Source: Xestospongia bergquistia (taxonomy: Eukaryota; Porifera; Demospongiae; Haplosclerida; Petrosiidae). Taken from it: DNA of 64,000 nucleotides. Numbering within the stretch: the stretch's first letter is position 1; each line of letters starts with the position of its first letter. A program made the position numbers and the translations under genes. Below, piece by piece: positions 13,101-28,100 of this stretch. The stretch spans positions 13,902,849 to 13,966,848 of the forward strand of contig OZ014412.1 of the NCBI GenBank assembly GCA_963965975.1. The letters run 5' to 3'. The notes under the pieces were generated by a model. The model saw nothing but the letters and a program-made list of their open reading frames with translations, did no database searches and was not told the origin of the DNA.

Positions 13101-16100
13101 GCCAGACTTTACTGCTACATAGTCAGTCTTTTTGGCAGTCCTTGTTCATGTATGTATCTCAATCTAGCAATGTAACATGCATAGGAAAATGTAGATATTT
13201 CAATTATTTCCATAGGCACTTCATACTCCTTTTCTTACAAAGTTGACCATCAGGTTTATGTTGATAACATATAGTAAACTTTATGATTGTAATAAGTCTG
13301 ATTGTTAATTATTTCAAAGAAATATAACATTTTTATAGGTTAATAAACTACTGTTAATGTCTATCATAATCATTTGAATAACAATTAATTACAGTACATA
13401 AAAATGAATTACAAAATTATTTTCTTAATAATACTTTGTCTAGATATTATATTGTGTGTTATTTGATATTCTTATGTCACTAGTGATTCCTTGTTCTTAC
13501 AAGTACTGTACAGTCCCAAATATTATTTTCATAGCAATAACTAATATGAAATTACAAAACAGACTATAATTATAAAATATTGTTAAAAATGTCTTTATTT
13601 TTCTCTTATACCATAACATGTATGTACTGCCTCATACCAAATTATGGAGATTTTGAAAAGTTAATTTTTTGAGTTTATTTTTAAAAAACTTAATAACAGG
13701 AGATTATAATTGATTTGTGTTAATTTGCATTTTCTACTATATATAGTCTACATGTCCTCTCGTTTTTTTTATGTTATGCTAACATGAACTTTATTAAATA
13801 GTCATAGTATACATGTATTCTTAAACAATTATTACTACAGTGTGCCAGGAGAAAGAATACTTGCAAAAATTTAAAGGAATGTAATTTCTATAGAGAGGTA
13901 CCTCATTGCAAAGATTGCATGATAAAGAAAAAAATAGAGATAATAACTTTGCGCCCCAAGTAGGGTCTAAAAAAGTCAAGATTGATTATACACTTTTGGA
14001 TCAGGTTTGTATTAAATGTTTCAAAGTATATCTTAAGGTCATCATACACTTACACAAGACTTTTGTTAGACCTGTAACTACTTGTCTTATTTACAATAAA
14101 CATATCCAAAGCAGCAAATACTTTTTATCAAATACAACAATGAAATAAAGCAATCTGATTGGTCAACATGGTACTAGTATTTATACACCACGCTCTCTTT
14201 GGCTACCTGTTTATACATCTCTGTCCTGCATCCATTGGTTTATAAATCATGTATCTATCTTGACTTCCATGTATAGTCTATACCGACACCTAGTGATTGG
14301 TACATTTAGTGAGTATTGCTATGACTTCTTATTCGATAACTCATGATGTCAACAGAGAAAGCAAAGTTTTTTAGCAATATTACTTGATATTAAACCTAGT
14401 TCATGTTTTGTATTATTAAGACCAGTGTTGTACTGATTAGCTACAGACTCTACCTTAACTTGGTTGTAATAGCTGTTACTTCTAAACAGAGGATTATACT
14501 CCAAAATCAACAATGGTGTTTAAGCTCATGGATTTTTTCAATTTAGTATTAGACACTCAACTGGTGAAAGGACCCCTTTGATTACCTCATGAGATGACTA
14601 ACACTTAATTTTTCTATTGGCCTACTCAACACTCGTAATGTTTATTCAATCTTAGTCTTTTCTTGTTTTACAATTTTGGGAATATTGTCTTACATATGCA
14701 AATAGTCTTGAGTTGCATAAATTTTGACTATCTATATATTACTAACCAAAATATTTACAAGTAAGTAAATATGTACAAGTAAGTATCTATATGTACAATT
14801 ATGACACCTTGTGAAGAGGAGGTGCTACATTATGATTCTGTGTACATCACAACATTGTATGTGATAAATGAAATCAACTTATATAACTAACTTCATCAAC
14901 AGGATCTAGATTAGCTCCACTGTTAATCCAAAGTGCAGTAACATCATTCCATCCATTACTTGCAGCATAATGCAAAGGAGTTCTCTTGCCCTAAAACATA
15001 TTGACAACTTGAATAATGTAAAGTAATACATGTACATAGACCATACTGATACACTATGACAAATTGTTAATTGTTATTAATGTAATACCTTGAAGCATTA
15101 TTACTCACACCTTTTGTCATAGCACTTATGATTGATGTTAATTAATTCATTGCTTGTTATATGTGTCAGTAGTTAAAGAAGATGATTTAAACTTATTCTT
15201 AACTTTCAATGAATTACTGTTCTAATCAATATGATCTATGAGCTTTTAGTAGAAATTTTGAGACATCCCTTTTAGCTATTGTTAAGCTGTGTCATTCTTC
15301 TGATAATAAATATAATTAATGATATGGAAAAAATGCTTCAGTTCAACCACAAATGAATATAATACATACACTGTTTTGCAAAGCATATTTCATAGATATT
15401 ATTTTGTAAAAATATGTAGCACATAAAAAAATTGTGTCTTCATACATAATAAAGTAGTGTGCTTTATTTAATTAAAATATCTGATGTATTATTTTAATTG
15501 TGTAAATAATAATTATGAAATTAATTAATTTTAGTGTTTAGTGATTGTATTCAGAATTTATTCGTCATTGATACTATGTTTCCTTTTCAAAAGTACACCA
15601 TATAAATTAATTTTCTTACACAGTATTATGTACTTTGTAATATATAAACTAACTTTATTATGTAATTGAATGTTATCTCCTTTCTCTAACAGAATCATTG
15701 CTACTGACTGATGTCCTCTCAGACATGCTAACATTAATGGAGTATTGCCATCCTGGACAAAGAAATAAAATTTTTAACAAGTATCTTCTGATGATTACAT
15801 TTCTTCACTTGTAAATACAAATTCAATTCAGTTATATGCAACATACTACAATTTACTTGTCCTTAAAGTTTAGATTTATTACACAAACATGGATGATGTA
15901 ATAATCAAACTAGGATAGTAAATTTCAGTTTCAAAAGTTCTATGTGCTATTTTAATCCAATTTTGTGACTACTTGTAATGACTCAAATAAACATTGTCAG
16001 TGTGTTACAACAACAATGTACATTACTTGTTATACATTACATGCACTGATGAGGATATATATATATATATACACATAATGTCTTTTTGTTTAGCTGGCAT

Positions 16101-19100
16101 AATAATTTATTTGGAAAGTTATGTCTAATATAATTTTCTTTTATTCATGTTTTTGTATTGATTAAATAATCTTTGACTAATAAGACTGACTGGAGGTACA
16201 AACAAGATCATATAATTAGCAGGATTTTCTGAAAAAGACCCATAGTATGTAATGCTATAAATTTAGGAAGGGAAGCAGGGCTGTTGAGAAGCTTCAAGCA
16301 ATATCAGTAGCATCCATTGTTGTAGAGCTCAAGGTTAATGTATTTTATTTATTGGTTGCTATATGCTCTGGAGGTTATAGGATGTATTTAATTTTGTTCT
16401 TCACCTTCAATTGTGGCATGTAACTATGTACTATAATAAAGGAAGTAGAAGTACAAAAATATGGTTAACATGTATTCTTAAACAATTATTACTACAGTGT
16501 GCCAGGAGAAAGAATACTTGCAAAAATTTAAAGCAATGTAATTTCTATAGAGAGGTACCTCATTGCAAAGATTGCATGATAAAGAAAAAAATAGAGATAA
16601 TAACTTTGCGCCCCAAGTAGGGTCTAAAAAAGTCAAGATTTATTATACACTTTTGGATCAGGTTTGTATTAAAGTATATCCTAAGGTCATCATACACTTA
16701 CACAAGACTTTTTTTATACCTGTAACTACTTGTCTTATTTACAATAAACATACAAAACATGAACTAGGTTTAATATCAAGTAATATTGCCAAAAAATTTT
16801 GCTTTGTCTGTTGATATCATGAGTTATCGAATAAGAAGTCATAGCAATACTAACTAAATGAACCAATCACTAGATGTCTAGGTGTCGGTATAGGCTATAC
16901 ACGGAATTCCAGGTAGATACATGATTTATAAACCAATAGATGCAGGACAGAGATGTATAAACAGGTAGCTAATGAGAGAGTGGTGTATAAATGACTAGCA
17001 CATGTTGACCAATCAGATTGCCCTATTTCATTGTTGTATTTGATAAAAAGTATTTGCTGCTTTGGATATGTTGGCATGGGTGTCAAAGTTTGCTTACTAG
17101 CTTTAGCTAACAAAGGAATGTTTACCATTGTCTTTGCAGTAGAACAAAGGGATTTCTTATTTATACTTTAGTTTACAATACGCGACAAGACTATTCTAGT
17201 AGAGTGTTACACTATCCTTAGCCTCACCCCTCACTCTGTTATTAAGACCAGTGTTGTACTGATTAGCTACAGACTCTAACTTGACTTGGGTGCAATAGTT
17301 GTTACTTCTAAACAGAGGATTATACTCCAAAATCAACAATGGTGTTTAAGCTCATGGATTTTTTAAATTAAGTATTAGACTCTATCAGCTAGTGAGGAGA
17401 TTATAGCAGTTACTTTGTCACTTTGCCTGATTGTGCAATTATTGTTAGCTTCAGTTCAATCCCACTACTATTTACAAATTCCTTCCTACCTACACCTTCC
17501 TTACTAAATATGTACGTGAACTATGACCTGTTATATATGATGCACACATAGACCTACTCGCAAGCGAAAGTAGGTCTGGTCACACGAGTTGACTTGTAAG
17601 GATGTGGCGCGGGTGTTGGTATGCAATTATAAATAGTGTGAAATATGAATATCATTAAATTGAAGTGTTAAAGTGTGGAGATATGTCTACTGCAAACATT
17701 ATCTTTAAAATTGATGAAGTTGCTAAAGAATTTGGATTTACTCTCAAAGAGAAACAAAAAAAATACAAAAGAGTTTGTCTATTTTTGTGAAGCTTCTCTG
17801 ATTGCATTTCAAGTTTCTCATTGCTTAGCATATCTACAACTATGGAGTATAAACAGGAATATTTATTGTTCTTGTTTCTTATAATAACACGATCTTCGGG
17901 TTTACTGCTTAGGTCAGAGCAGGAGGAGTAGCAGATTTCTTGTAAAGTAACCATGCATACACTTTCACACCTACTTAAATTTAATAATTTCATATTTCAC
18001 ACTATCTCTAATTGCAATTATTGCATACCAACACAGCGCACATTCCTTATTAAGAAAACAAAAGTCAACTCTTGCTACTTTTGCTTGAGAGTAGGTCTGG
18101 GGACGAGACTAACGTATACAAAAACATAGATCGTTTGCATTTTGCTAAATTTGAAAGTATGGATGAACACCTTTCAATCCAATAGACTATCATACTTGTA
18201 TGTTGAGGAAAGGGTAATTTTATTTGAAACATTTTAAAGAAACAATTCAGGCAGAGTTTCATGCTACATAGTTAGTTCTTTGACAGTACTTGTTTAGGTA
18301 TGTATCTCCAACTATATAGTAATGTATTATTCATAAGAAAAAGTAACCATTTAAATTTATTTTTATGGCCATTATTACCCCTTTCCTTATAATCTTTTCT
18401 GTAAGTATTGGTTGCACAATGTACAAAAGTCATATATCAACTACTGCATAAATGGACTGTCCAAAGTAGTAACTTTGACAAGAGCATATTGATATGTCTT
18501 ATGTATGTGTTTCACAGTGCAATATTAAATATATATAAGAAAGTCATGGAGCACTCAGGTGTGGCATTAAGTAGTAGTAAGAGATGTACTTATAATATAT
18601 AATATTAAATAAAAATGAAATGATTACCATGAGCTGCAGTATAAAAAGTCACTTTATATGTCATGTTTTAAGCTTTTGTAATCACTAACAATTTGATGAT
18701 CTCTTATAGAATTATACTTTATTTTCACAATATAAAGAGCCAGAGATTATTTATAAAAGTAGTAAATAGTGTCCTGGTATATTTTTATTTATTGCCACTG
18801 GCAGTGTCAAACAATTTAACTAGCCCAATGGGATAAAAATTATGAAGACAATTACTAGCTAATGCTAAGGTTATTATTGTAAATGTAGCCATCTTGTGTT
18901 ATAATAATACTGATATTTAATCTCTTGAAAGTTAATGATGACTAATTTTCATGCTAATTTATATTCTAATTGTCATAACCTGACAATGTATGTGCCATAA
19001 AAGGTATGCGGATTTTGAAATGATATTATTCAGTCTGGAATATATTTTTAGCAGATTTTCAGAGTTATTCCCTTTTTCGCAGCTAATTATAACTTTATGC

Positions 19101-22100
19101 ATTATGTAAAGAGCAGGTGAAGAACGTTTTTGTTAGAACAGGGATAAAGACAAACTATTAATGATTTATTGCTAATGGTGGAAGAAATCATGAAACGTAC
19201 AATGGAAGGACCTAGCATATTACCAGGGTTCATCAGTTGATTAAAAATATTAATAATCAGAATTTGACATAACTGCACAGATTGCATTGTTCCAGCTGAT
19301 GTATGTATCATACCAAATATCATGGTGACTACATTTGTTTGGTCCACTGCAAATGCAACATGGACTCTTCATAGCCTGACTGCAGCAGCCACTCATCATT
19401 CTTCCTCTGAAAGACAAGTCCTCTTGACCCAAACACAGTGATAAAGGAATATAAGGTCGAAGGACAAAATCAGTTAATCCACCTGGACCAGCTTGATAAA
19501 GAGGCAGCTTTTAAAATATCTTATAGCCAAAACAGGTACTGGAGGAGTGATCAAGAAATGTCACATGTCCTTAATTAAAGCTTAGATTTGTTACATAAAC
19601 ATGAAAATTAGATGTGATTTTTAACATTAGCATATAAAATAACAGCTGGACATGAATAATGTTCAATGACACAAAAATTGATATCTGTTACTAAAGATAT
19701 TTTAATTAAATTTTATAACTATTAGTGACTATTTAAATAAACATTGTGAGTGTGTCATAACAGTGATGTACATAATTTATTACACATTACACTCACTGAT
19801 GATAATATACTATGTACATATTGTCATTTTCTTTATCAGGTAAAATAATTCATCCTAGAATGTTATGTGTATATTAATTTTCTTTTATTAATCCTTTTGC
19901 ATACATTAAATTTTCTTTGAGTACAAACAGTAACCACAGATACAAACTAAATTGGATAATTATATAGCAGGATTGTCTGAAGATGACCAATGGTATACAA
20001 TGCTGGAAAATTACTTGGCAGAGAAGTAATATAGCGAAAAGCTTAATACATTATCAATCACATCAATTGCTGTAGAAGACAAGGTTAGTGTATTTTTTTG
20101 TTGGCTGCTATATGCATTGGAGATTACGGTATGTATTTAATTTTATTCTTCAATTTTATTTGTGACACAAAACTATATATTATAATAAAGAAAGTAGACT
20201 TAGAAATATGCAAACATGTGTTCCAAAATAATTGCTACAATGTACCAGAAGAAAGAATGCTTGCAAAACTTTAAAGCAATGTAGTTTTAATTGAGGTTGT
20301 ATTTCTTTAAAAGATTCCATGTCTATCATAATAGCAAAGTCAATATTCATTATACTTTTTTGGCTGAAGTTTGCACTAAGTGCTTCAAAGTAAATACTAG
20401 AATCATCTATGGTAGCACAATTATTAATGTATGGCCAGACTACTTTACAACTAACTCCATGTGAGTGAAAATATAGCTATTATGGTTATCTACTATATAG
20501 ATTATCAAGGACAAATTATATCCATGATTAAAAAAAATGTTTAATTTGAAGAGTACCAGTATATGAGTATTCTGCTCAACATGAAAATTATTATTAGCTG
20601 GCTCCCTTTAAGCATTGTATGTCACCTTAAATGAAAATAGGTTTTTTATCACTAAAATATTGCAGCTCAAGTTACAGTATTTACATTTTACATTTTATTC
20701 TAAGTAATAACTTAATTCCCAATATATACTTGCTAAAATTTAACAAAGGTTTTTCTGGTTTTGATTTGTACTGAAATTACCAGAAACCATATATGGAATG
20801 TTATCATATTTTTGGCAACATAATTATACGTAAAATAATTATACTTATCATAATACATGAGAAGAAACAAATCAGAGACCAAAGCAAGCATTACAAGAAT
20901 AGCAAACAAAACAAAAGCATTAAATTTCCTTTTTCAGCAGTAGTGCTGGTAGAAATACTTTTATATCATTCTGATAACATCAACAAGACTCTACAATAGA
21001 TCAAAAGGTTGATATGATGATAATTACAACACTTGCCAGTCTTCAAAATTATGATCTTGTATGAACTAACATTATAACAATATTGATGATGAAGAACTCT
21101 AATTGCTTCATAAGAGTAAGGTGCTAGCTATAGGAATTATGATGATAACTAAATCTCAATGATTTGACTTTACAGATCAATTTTTAACCATGTCTAAGAT
21201 ACAATGTTACTTGCTGTAGTTGCCATTAGATACCTTCCCTCTCGTGATAGTATTCCCAATATCATTAGCATTTTACTAGTAATCATTTCATTGTCCTACA
21301 CATAGATTTATGTGAATAATCTCCAAATCAGGAATTATTAATGTATGTAAAGTCAAATGAACAGAGTATAGCAACTTATAGTGTAAAAAAATTCTTTTTC
21401 ATAGTATTTAAAACTTCATCACATTCAGTTATTTAAAAAATGTTTCCAAATGCTGTTTGTGACCATCATTTGGCAGTGATTATCCATATAAATACACTGT
21501 CAATACTATTTGTATTGTAAAGATATATTTGTCTCATATGAAGATTTACTATAATTGTCTAATGAGGTGTAACAAAATAAATTCTAAAATGATTGATATG
21601 AATCATCCACATGTAGAAAAATAATTTCAATTTTCAGCAGTTACATTCAGTGGTAGTCAGGCTGTGATTCTGGTGAACATTGATAATCTCTTAAATGACT
21701 TGTATTGTAAAGGTGTAGTTGTCAAAATTAAGGAATCATAGGTATTGTTACTTTCATAATTACGGCTAGGTAATATAAACATAGACAACAATTTTTATTA
21801 CTTCATATCATATTACCTCAGCCATGTTGAAGGACTAGTACACAAAAATGTTTAAGTATAAGATACAGGAAATTTGGAACACCATATGATATTAATATTA
21901 ATACCTTTTACAACTAAGCTATTAATTCTAGTTATGCAATTACCTTTGTCTAAAAGTTAATGGCATTTGTTGTTTTGCTATAACTAATAAATATTACAGT
22001 TTTTGAGATTCTGTGACAATATAATCTTGTAACTGGATAAATAAAACTTTTGCATGTTGACCAGCCCAAAGTTAAATACCAGTTAAATGATAAAAGGTGG

Positions 22101-25100
22101 GTTAGAATATATATGATATATGTCTATAACAGCAATATATTCAGCACATGTTTTTGGAGAAGGTAGTTTCTTTTGGTGTCACAAACTGCAAGACTGGACT
22201 ACATTACCAGACAACTGAATAGAAGTAAAGCCACGCCTTTTATAACACATGATTATATGCAGCTTGCTAAATAAACGATGTTGTTTTATTATTTTAACTT
22301 TAACATCAAACATTGCAGAAGCATTGAGACTGGCACAGAAAGAAAAAAGCATACCTGATGGAATCTATGAATCATTTTTAAAATCAATGTTGTTTAGTAG
22401 ATGAAGCTGGTTACAAGCATTATCACAATGAGTTTTATGAGCTTGATAACTTAGAGAAAGTGTATTTATCACACTCTTTGTGCTTAGTAGAAATATCATT
22501 TAGAGGTATTGAATTTTATTGAATTTATTGCAACAACCAACACAAAGAAATATGTTTCCAAAAATTGCAGTAAAACTTGAGTTGAAGTGTTCACATTATC
22601 TCAAACAGATTTCAACAAGAGTACTAATCTCATCAAAAAAAGCATCGAAGCTTATAGCAATCACTTTGTCACTTTGTCTGATTGTGCAATTATTGTTACC
22701 TTCAGTTTAATCCCAACTTCTCACTAAATACTTGCTACCCACACCTTTCTTATTAAATTGCATGTGAACTATGACCTCTTATATATGATGGCCACATAGA
22801 CATAAACATAGATTATTTGCATTTTGTTAAATTTGAAAGTATGGATGAACACCTTTCAATCCAAAAGACTATCATACTTGTATGATGAGGAAAAGATGAT
22901 TTTATTTGAAACATTTTAAAGCAATAATTCAGGAAGAGTTTCATGCTTAATAGTCAGTTCTTTTGACAGTCCTTGTTGAAGTATGTATCTCAAACTATAT
23001 AGTATTGTAATATTCATAAGAAAAAGTACACATTTAAAATTTATTTTTATAGCCATTACATACTCCTTTCCTTATGACCTTTTCTGTAAGTATGGGTAGA
23101 ACAATGTACAAAAAAGTCATATATCAACTACTGCATAAATGGACTGTCTGAAGTAGGAACTTTGACAAGAGCATATTAATATGTCATAGGTTATGTTCAC
23201 ATTACAACATGTAATGTACATTGATTGCGCACAGTACAGTTTGATGTTACAAAAAGTAAGCCATAAAATGTCATAGAGCACACAAAATATCTGGTGTGGC
23301 ATTAACTAGTAGTAAGAGATGTACTTATAATATATAATGTTAATTCTTATGAAGCTGAAATAATTACCATGAGCTGCAGTATAAAAGTTTGATGTTACAA
23401 AGTTTGATGTTACAAAAAGTAAGCCATAAAATGTCATAGAGCACACAAAATATCTGGTGTGGCATTAACTAGTAGTAAGAGATGTACTTATAATATATAA
23501 TGTTAATTCTTATGAAGCTGAAATAATTACCATGAGCTGCAGTATAAAAGTCATTTAATATGTAATGTTGTAGGCTTTCTGTAATCACTATCAATTTGAT
23601 AATTCTCTTATAGAATTACACTTTATTTTCACAATATTCAAAGCCAGAGAATATTTATCGAAGTAGTAAACAGTGTCCTGGTATATTAACTTTTAGTTAT
23701 TACTACTGGCAGTGTCAAACCATTTAACTAGTCCAATGAGGTAAAGATTATGAAGACAATGACTAGTTAATGCTAAGGTTATTATTGTAAATGTAGTCAT
23801 CTTGCATTATAATAATACTGATATCTAATGTCTTGAAAGTTAATGATGATTAATTTTCATGTTAACTAATAGGCTAATTGTCATACCTGAGTTACAATAT
23901 ATGTGTCATAAATGGGATGTGGAGTTCCAAATGATATCATTCAGTCTGGAATATGTTTTTAGCAGATAGTCAGAGCTGATCCATTTTTCGCAACTAACTT
24001 TGTGCATTATATAGAGACTAGGTGAGGAATGTTTTTGTTAGAACAGGGATAAAGAAAACTGTTAATGACTTATTGCTAATGGTGGAACAATTCATGAAAG
24101 TTAGAATGTCATAACAAAAAGTAGCATATTACCAGAGTTCATCAGTTGATTAATGAAATTAATAATCAGAGTTTGACATCACTGCACAGGTTGCATGGTT
24201 CCAGCTGAAGTATACTGTATCATACCAAATATCACGGTGACTACATTTGACAGGTCGACTGCAAATGCTACATGACCTCTTCATAACCTGACTGCAACAG
24301 CCACTCGTCATTCTCCCTCTGAAAGACATGTTCTCTTGACCCATACACAGTGATAAATGAATATAAGCTTGAAGGCCAAAACCATGTAAACCAACTGAAC
24401 CAGCTTGATGAAGAGGCAGCTTTCAAATGCCTTACTGCCAAAACAAGTCCTGGATTGCCAGTAATATCCAGAGCAAATCTCAACAGCAAGAAAAATAAAC
24501 AATCAGATAAAAAAGGAAAGACCAAAATATTACTAGATGACAAATATGGGCAAAGAAGTCAAGGAAGAAAGAGTTACTTCAGCTTAAAAGGTGCAAGCAT
24601 TTTGATTATCTACATTCATAAAAGCAATCCTTATTAAGTAGGTACCACTTTAGAAGGATTTGCACAATCATAATAATAGTTACAATAAGTTTGTGACAAC
24701 AAGAGGGCTATAAAAAATCAAGATTCATTATCCACTTTTGGCTATAATATATTTTACTAAAGGTTTCAAATGAATTTATAGAACCATCACACACTAATAC
24801 AAGACTGTTTTGCAACTATAACTGCATGTCTTGTTTAAAATAAAGATGAAACGTCTAGGACAAAATTTTGTATTAACTAAAATGGAGAAAAAAATTGCCT
24901 TCTCTGTGGTTGTTAAACACACCTAATAAGAAGTTATAACAATGTAACAATGACTAGGCTAGGTGTCATGTTTATTATACACACAAGAGTATTATAATTT
25001 TATATACTAGTATGACACCTTGTAAAGAGGAGGTCCTACAACAAGATTATATTTACATGATGACATTACATGTTATGTATGAAGTAAATTTAAATGGTAC

Positions 25101-28100
25101 TAACTTCATCAACAGAATCTAGGTTAGCTCCGTTGTTAACCAAAAGTGTAGCAACTTCGGTTTTTCCCTTACGTGCAGCATCATGCAAAGGAGTTCTCTT
25201 GTTCTAAAAGATATAGACAACAATACAAAGTAACACATGAAATAGACTGTACTGGTACACTATGACAACATGTTTACTATTACTAATGCATCACAGAATA
25301 ACTGTTAATTACTATAATGTGGTTGTAGTATGGTACAAATTCTGTACAAGCAACTAGCTTATATAATACATTTTATGCACTATGACTGTATGATAAAGCT
25401 CATGTTATCATAACACAGCAGAAAGGAGAAGATACGCATGTATATTAGAAAATGTAAATTAGTAGAAAATCAATTATAATGTCCCGTTATCAAGGTTTTT
25501 TAAAAATAAATTTCAAAATAACATATTTCATGTTATTATGGTATAAGAGAAACTTAAAGACATTTTGCACAAGATTTTATACATAATAATTCTGTTTTAC
25601 AATTATATATTTGTTATTGATGTGATAACAACACTCAGCAGGGCTTGTAAAAACAAGGAATGTAATAATGTTGTAATTCTTTAAAATAATTAACAATCAG
25701 ACTTATTTCTATCATCAAAATATACTTTATGCTGTCAAAATAAATCTGATCATCTACTTTGTTGATGTCATTAGTGTAGATAAAACAAAGGACCTTATTA
25801 GAACTAGAGCAAAAAGAAGTGAATTACTTAGTGCTAGGCTTGTAGACATATTAGCGCTGACTTCTCTCTATAAATTATATTAATGAGTCTATTACCCACA
25901 TATGACGCTGAACCTCTGAACCATTTAGTGTAAAGCGTTGCTTATACAGGCTACTTCTTGACATAAAATGTAACAATAAAATGTCATGTATATTGACATT
26001 ATTTGAGTCTTTCTCCTTTACTTATAATTGGATATTGACTGACTGGCTACAATGAAGAGGTGACTTATGTTATGTTCCCAGAGTGGGTATCTAAGAAGTT
26101 TACAATTTTACTGGCTAGATATATCTGTCTTCTAATAGCATTTGCAAAGGCTACATTAAATCTTCTTCAAGAAGCATTGGTTCAAATTTTAACAGACACG
26201 ATTAATTTAACAGGTCATGACTATCATACTAGTAAAAGAAGCATATTTTAGGCATTGTACATACACTTCTTTTACCTATGATCTGTTGCCATGATGTAAA
26301 AAAGGATGATTTCATTTGAAGTATTTTTAAGCAATAAGTCAGCCAGTGTTTAGTATTACATAGTCAGTCTTTTTGGAAGTCATTGCTCAATTCACTTAGA
26401 AATCTGAGTATTTCCTTATACAAATACACTATATTTTCTCTTATAAATGCCATTGAATAATTGATTTAATACTATAATATATAATATTGTTTTTTCATTT
26501 TTAAAATCGGTTTTCTACAGCAATATAGACAAGGAGGAGTCATCAAGAAATGTCACATGTCCTTAAAGCTTTGATTTGTTACATAAACATGAAAATTAGA
26601 TGTGGTTTTAACATTAGCATATAAAATAACAGCTGGACATGAATAATGTTCAATGACACGAAAATTGATATCTGTTACTAAAGATAATTTAATCAAATTT
26701 TATGACTATTAGTAATTATTTAAATAAACATTGTGAGTGTGTCATAACAATGATGTACATAATTTATTACACATTACATTCACTGATGATAATATAGTAT
26801 GTACATATTGTCATTTTCTTTATCATACAAAATAATTCATGCTAGAATGTTATGTCTATATTATTAATTATCTTTTATTAATACTTTTGCATAGATTAAA
26901 TTTTCTTTGAGTAGAAACAGTAACCACAGATACATGGATAATTACATAGCAGGATTGTCTGAAGATGACCAATGGTATACAATGCTGGAAAATTACTTGG
27001 CAGAGAAGTAATATAGCGAAAAGCTTAATACATTATCAATCACATCAATTGCTGTAGAAGACAAGGTTAGTGTATTTTTTTGTTGGCTGCTATATGCATT
27101 GGAGATTAAGGTATGTATTTTATTTTATTCTTCAATTTTATTTGTGACACAAAACTATATATTATAATAAAGAAAGTAGACTTAGAAATATGCAAACATG
27201 TGTTCCAAAATAATTGCTACAATGTACCAGAAGAAAGAATGCTTTCAAAACTTTAAAGCAATGTAGTTTTAATTGAGGTTGTATTTCTTTAAAAGATTCC
27301 ATGTCTATCATAATAGCAAAGTCAATATTCATTATACTTTTTTGGCTGAAGTTTGCACTAAGTGCTTCAAAGTAAATACTAGAATCATCTATGGTAGCAC
27401 AATTATTAATGTATGGCCAGACTACTTTACAACTAACTCCATGTAAGTGAAAATATAGCTATTATGGTTATCTACTATATAGATTATCAAGGACAAATTA
27501 TATCCATGATTAAAAAAAATGTTTAATTTGAAGAATACCAGTATATGAGTATTCTGCTCAACATGAAAATTATTATTAGCTGGCTCCCTTTAAGCATTGT
27601 ATGTCACCTTAAATGAAAATAGGTTTTTTATCACTAAAATATTGCAGCTCAAGTTACAGTATTTACATTTTACATTTTATTCTAAGTAATAACTTAATTC
27701 CCAATATATACTTGCTAAAATTTAACAAAGGTTTTTCTGGTTTTGATTTGTACTGAAATTACCAGAAACCATATATGGAATGTTATCATATTTTTGGCAA
27801 CATAATTATACGTAAAATAATTATACTTATCATAATACATGAGAAGAAACAAATCAGAGACCAAAGCAAGCATTACAAGAATAGCAAACAAAACAAAAGC
27901 ATTAAATTTCCTTTTTCAGCAGTAGTGCTGGTAGAAATACTTTTATATCATTCTGATAACATCAACAAGACTCTACAATAGATCAAAAGGTTGATATGAT
28001 GATAATTACAACACTTGCCAGTCTTCAAAATTATGATCTTGTATGAACTAACATTATAACAATATTGATGATGAAGAACTCTAATTGCTTCATAAGAGTA

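Larger units (their letters stand above)
12426..14891 (-). other. Intron 8
   Basis: Begins (12,470-12,720) with sequence matching 25,995-26,250. A stretch near 13,250-13,640 matches the reverse complement of about 25,530-25,745, so part of this intron is inverted relative to the intron beside exon 6. It also carries repeat block B and a small inverted segment (14,101-14,412). No gene is seen. Confidence 0.55.
15753..25104 (-). other. Intron 6, largest intron
   Basis: 9.35 kb. From about 15,830 to 16,500 it matches 19,560-20,250 at moderate identity, an older duplication. It contains block B (16,468), the DNA element at 17,551, LINE remnants at 18,640 and 23,860, and from about 19,550 the first copy of the recent tandem duplication. 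A (TA)n tract lies at 16,055-16,071. Confidence 0.6.
19545..26525. repeat. Recent tandem duplication, copy 1
   Basis: About 6.98 kb, containing exon 6. From about 20,560 onward it differs from copy 2 by only a few bases, apart from one 159-bp internal duplication (near 23,225-23,550). Its first 430 bp are clearly more diverged from the matching parts of copies 2 and 3. Offset to copy 2 is 6,982 bp before the internal duplication and 6,823 bp after it. Confidence 0.9.

Noticed and set aside
13906-14148. 80-codon ORF with a relative at 16,563
   Set aside because: The shared part ends where the repeats diverge. Other block B copies carry stops, so there is no sign of coding selection.
17655-17993. 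112-codon minus-strand ORF inside the long-TIR element
   Set aside because: It reads into the inverted arm and resembles nothing known. The opposite strand has the more protein-like start.
20793-20999. 68-codon ORF identical at 27,775
   Set aside because: Its repetition reflects the tandem duplication only; composition is Ile/Lys-rich AT drift with no motif.
24350-24637. 95-codon plus-strand ORF, repeated at 31,173
   Set aside because: It overlaps minus-strand LINE motifs conserved in other copies. The related copies at 8.9, 12.0 and 19.4 kb do not keep this plus frame open, so it is a shadow.
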